Positions 62,080 to 64,000 of a DNA stretch of 64,000 bases are shown here, piece by piece. Position 1 is the first letter of the stretch; each line of letters begins with the position of its first letter. A model generated the notes under the pieces. The model was not told the origin of the DNA. It was given only the letters and a program-made list of their open reading frames with translations, and searched no databases. Made by a program: the position numbers and the translations under genes. Source of the stretch: JAIEPW01 sp964471915. GTDB lineage: Bacteria; Acidobacteriota; Terriglobia; Bryobacterales; Bryobacteraceae. The stretch spans positions 62,001-126,000 of the forward strand of contig CAYYID010000001.1 of NCBI GenBank assembly GCA_964471915.1. The letters run 5' to 3'.

Positions 62080-62718
62080 TCAACGCATCGGATGGGGCGC
62101 GACGCCCGCTTCGAGCGGCACGCCGATCGCATTCAAGTACCAGCTCACCAGGTTGTATTGCCCGAGGGTGACCACGACATCCATCAACTGCGTTTCGTCA
62201 TAGCGCGAGCGGAGTTCGCGCCACACGCGATCGTCGATGGAGGCGTTGCCGTGCAACTGGTCCGCGGCTTCGAGCAGGGCGCGCTCGAAGGAGTTCCAGC
62301 CCGGCGCCGCGGGACCCTGCTGGATACGGCGGATCTCGGCGTCGGTGAGGCCGGCGGTCTTGGCCACGCGGACGTGCTGGGTGAACTCATAGGCGCTCTG
62401 GTTCAGCCAGCCGATGCGGAGGATGAGGATCTCGCGGTCGCGCGCGGGCAGAGCGGAGCCGCGGAGGACATAGCCCGCGAAGGGCTGCCACACGGACGCC
62501 AGGCGCGGGTTCCGCGCGAAGGTCCGGAGGATGTTCAGGCGCGCGTTGTTCGGCTCCAGGCTGTCGAGATAGCGGCGCTGCTCCGGGGTGGCCGTGGCGG
62601 GATCCACGGGGGCAAGGCGCGGGGTGGCGGGCACGGAGGGGCGGGCCAGCCGCGCGCCGGCATAGCCGGCGAGAGCGCACGCAAGCAGGGAGAGGGGGAG
62701 CCGGAGACGCGGGGTCAT
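62080..62718 (-). CDS. Exported carboxymuconolactone decarboxylase/AhpD-like protein
   Basis: 212 aa. An N-terminal hydrophobic segment (LPLSLLACALAGYAGARLA) suggests export or membrane anchoring. The CMD domain is at about 55-190 (LNILRTFARNPRLASVW, NQSAYEFTQHVRVAKTAGLTD). The AhpD CxxC is absent, so a peroxidase-like thiol activity is unlikely. TATACT (62728-62733, minus strand) ends 9 nt before the ATG. Its 3' end is the intact copy of the 34-bp repeat. Confidence 0.85.
   Translation of the reverse strand: MTPRLRLPLSLLACALAGYAGARLARPSVPATPRLAPVDPATATPEQRRYLDSLEPNNARLNILRTFARNPRLASVWQPFAGYVLRGSALPARDREILILRIGWLNQSAYEFTQHVRVAKTAGLTDAEIRRIQQGPAAPGWNSFERALLEAADQLHGNASIDDRVWRELRSRYDETQLMDVVVTLGQYNLVSWYLNAIGVPLEAGVAPHPMR
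62086..62119. repeat. 34-bp direct repeat, copy B (inside the AhpD-like gene 3' end)
   Basis: Partner of 61654-61687; the two bracket a 398-bp insert that contains the orphan antitoxin. Confidence 0.85.
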
Positions 62719-62766
62719 GCCGGGTCCAGTATATGCTCCGCGAACGCGGTGCGGCGCCGGCGCCGG

Positions 62767-62789
62767 CTTAGTCCGCGAGCGCGGCGACC
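62767..62789. repeat. 23-bp direct repeat, copy A (orphan 3' end of the actin-like gene)
   Basis: Identical to 63660-63682. On the minus strand it reads VAALAD-stop, the end of the actin-like ATPase gene. It lies between the CxxCH gene stop and the AhpD-like gene, 49 nt before the latter. Confidence 0.85.
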
Positions 62790-62797
62790 GGCAGCGC

Positions 62798-63520
62798 TTA
62801 CGGCTGTTTCGCCAGCCGGGCCTTGGTGGGTTCGAGACGGCCGGGGTCGTGGCAGGTCTTGCAAACGATGCTCGTCTTGCCGGCGACTTCGGGTTTTTCC
62901 TTCCAAGCCTTGGCGACCGGCTCGTACGGCGTGTCCTTGAGCAGCGTCAACATCTTCGTGAGCGCCTGTTCGTACTCGGCGGTACGGCCGGTCCGCTGCG
63001 CGCTCATGGCGAGGCCGCTGAGCAGTTCGCCTTTCAAGTGCAGGGGCATTTGCTCGACCATGGCCATCTGGCCCATCGCGAGCTTGGAGAAGCTCTCGTA
63101 GGCTTTCTGCCAGGCGGCGGCGCGGTGCTCGGCGGGGAGGCGGTCGGCGAAGAGGACGTAGCTGCCGCCGATGACGGCGAAGACGCCGCCGTCGCGGGGT
63201 CCGAGTTTTTCGGCCTCGGCGAAGCGTTCGACGGCGGTCTGGTACCAGCGGTCCGCGGCGGCCCGGTCGCCGGCTTCAGCGGCGAGAACGGCGCGGTTGA
63301 CCGCGGCGCCCCCCTGCCACACGCGGACGAGATGGCGGTCGGCGGGACGCTCGGTAAGGAGCGCTTCCAGAGTCGCTTCGCCGCGCGTGAAGCGGTCCAT
63401 GTCTTTGTTGAGGAATCCGGCGAAGATGTCTTCCCGGACCAGGGTATGGACGGTCAGGCGCGGGTCGGTTGCCGCGCAGGCCGCAGAGACGGCCAGCAGG
63501 GCCAAGGCCAGAGGCTTCAT
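62798..63520 (-). CDS. Secreted helical-repeat protein with a C-terminal CxxCH motif
   Basis: 240 aa, with signal peptide LALALLAVSAACAA. Residues about 40-190 look TPR-like (NRAVLAAEAGDRAAADRWYQTAVERFAEAEKLG and following helices). Near the C-terminus SIVCKTCHDPGRL provides one c-type heme attachment motif, with Met and His candidates for a sixth ligand. It may be a periplasmic electron carrier or heme-bound scaffold. It lies inside the 23-bp repeat-flanked insert. Confidence 0.75.
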   Translation of the reverse strand: MKPLALALLAVSAACAATDPRLTVHTLVREDIFAGFLNKDMDRFTRGEATLEALLTERPADRHLVRVWQGGAAVNRAVLAAEAGDRAAADRWYQTAVERFAEAEKLGPRDGGVFAVIGGSYVLFADRLPAEHRAAAWQKAYESFSKLAMGQMAMVEQMPLHLKGELLSGLAMSAQRTGRTAEYEQALTKMLTLLKDTPYEPVAKAWKEKPEVAGKTSIVCKTCHDPGRLEPTKARLAKQP

Positions 63521-63659
63521 AGTCTATTCATACGACGGCCGCGCCGTGAAGTTCCACGGGTGTTCGAGAAAGGGGCGGACGCTGGGCACGGGGTATCAAG
63601 ACCCTCTGTGCGACGGGGGCGAAACGGTCGCCTTCTCAAGCCCAGCCAGGGGCCAGACA

Positions 63660-63682
63660 CTTAGTCCGCGAGCGCGGCGACC
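63660..63682. repeat. 23-bp direct repeat, copy B (inside the actin-like gene 3' end)
   Basis: Partner of 62767-62789; the pair brackets the CxxCH gene. Confidence 0.85.
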
Positions 63683-64000
63683 AGCGCGCCTTTCGCCGTC
63701 GAGTGCAGCGGGTTCGCCGCCAGCCGGATCTCCGAGATCGGCAGCGGGAACGGCTCTTCCTTGAGCACCGCCTCGAAGCGATCGCGGAAACCCTTGGGAA
63801 CCGCCGTGCCGCCGGAGAGCACGATCGGCACCGGGCGGTTGATCTTCGGCAGATTGTGCGAGTTCGAGAACGCCTTGCGCATCGCCGCCACCAGCTCGCG
63901 GATCATGTCCTCGTAGTAGACGCTGATCACCTGGTGGATCTTCTCGTCGAAGAACCCGTTGAAGTGGAACGCCTGTTCCTTTTCGATCCGGATGCGGTTC
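63661..64000 (-). CDS. C-terminal part of an actin/Hsp70-fold ATPase, 5' end cut by window edge
   Basis: The frame is open from the window edge to the TAA at 63661. It shows the adenosine motif PIVLSGGTAVPKGF and the following helix, then ANPLHSTAKGALVAALAD-stop. This is the end of an actin-like fold such as FtsA/MreB/ParM relatives; the subfamily cannot be fixed from 113 residues. Its last codons are repeated 0.9 kb away. Confidence 0.75.
   Translation of the reverse strand, partial: NRIRIEKEQAFHFNGFFDEKIHQVISVYYEDMIRELVAAMRKAFSNSHNLPKINRPVPIVLSGGTAVPKGFRDRFEAVLKEEPFPLPISEIRLAANPLHSTAKGALVAALAD

Overview
The window is high-GC chromosomal DNA. It most likely comes from an acidobacterium of the Solibacter/Bryobacter type, inferred from gene content and not from a marker gene. 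The pointers are two tandem stand-alone MacB-core permeases of the acidobacterial ADOP type, a very large sortilin/VPS10-like propeller protein, a TolB-propeller/amidohydrolase fusion, secreted proteins with Ig-like, BACON and SLH-like domains, several Uma2 nucleases, and envelope genes (TonB-dependent receptor, LolA) that imply a Gram-negative cell. No rRNA, CRISPR array, transposase, integrase or prophage was found. There is one tRNA-Ser(GCU).

Layout. 1-3.4 kb: two secreted proteins, the first cut by the window edge, and a possible 23-residue membrane peptide. 3.4-4.9 kb: guaB. 4.9-12.4 kb, minus strand: a Wzm/Wzt-type ABC exporter, dtd, the propeller/amidohydrolase and a TonB-dependent receptor. 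12.4-16.2 kb: an MgtC/DUF4010 membrane protein, a coiled-coil protein, LolA and an unusual DUF429-PdxH fusion. 16.2-21.9 kb: a DUF4097-like protein and the two ADOP permeases. 22-25.1 kb: phaR, a frameshifted membrane-anchored beta-propeller gene, and two secreted orphans in a locally lower-GC patch. 25.2-29.9 kb: the operon pcaH-pcaG-pcaB-pcaD/C fusion-pobA, taking 4-hydroxybenzoate through protocatechuate to 3-oxoadipate. 29.9-30.9 kb: a YafQ/RelB-type toxin-antitoxin pair, a zinc-ribbon protein and tRNA-Ser. 31-33.2 kb: a beta-carbonic anhydrase overlapping a SulP transporter. 33.2-37.6 kb: small and secreted hypotheticals, a 36-bp perfect palindrome and an ECF sigma factor.

37.5-45.2 kb: ftcD diverges from a tightly packed plus-strand run of aas, an MFS transporter, a TIGR00300-type ornithine/arginine enzyme, queF and a coiled-coil methyltransferase. 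45.2-50 kb: an M20 peptidase overlapping a NylC-like P1 peptidase, three Uma2 nucleases and a ribbon-helix-helix protein. 50-58.9 kb: the VPS10-like protein and a HlyD/FtsX/ATPase export system. 59-64 kb: a TetR-regulated NAD(P)-binding oxidoreductase with three operators spaced exactly 16 bp apart. After it come genes separated by inserts flanked by duplicated gene 3' ends, a RHH antitoxin with no toxin, a CxxCH protein and the C-terminus of an actin-like ATPase.

Three points deserve most attention. (1) At two neighbouring junctions the last codons plus stop of a gene recur just before the next gene, bracketing an inserted gene (34 bp, 33 identical; 23 bp, all identical). (2) DUF429 is fused to pyridoxamine-phosphate oxidase. 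(3) Many genes have a -10-like hexamer ending only 5-9 nt before the start codon, which suggests widespread leaderless mRNAs. All function calls rest on reading motifs by eye; no database search was run.
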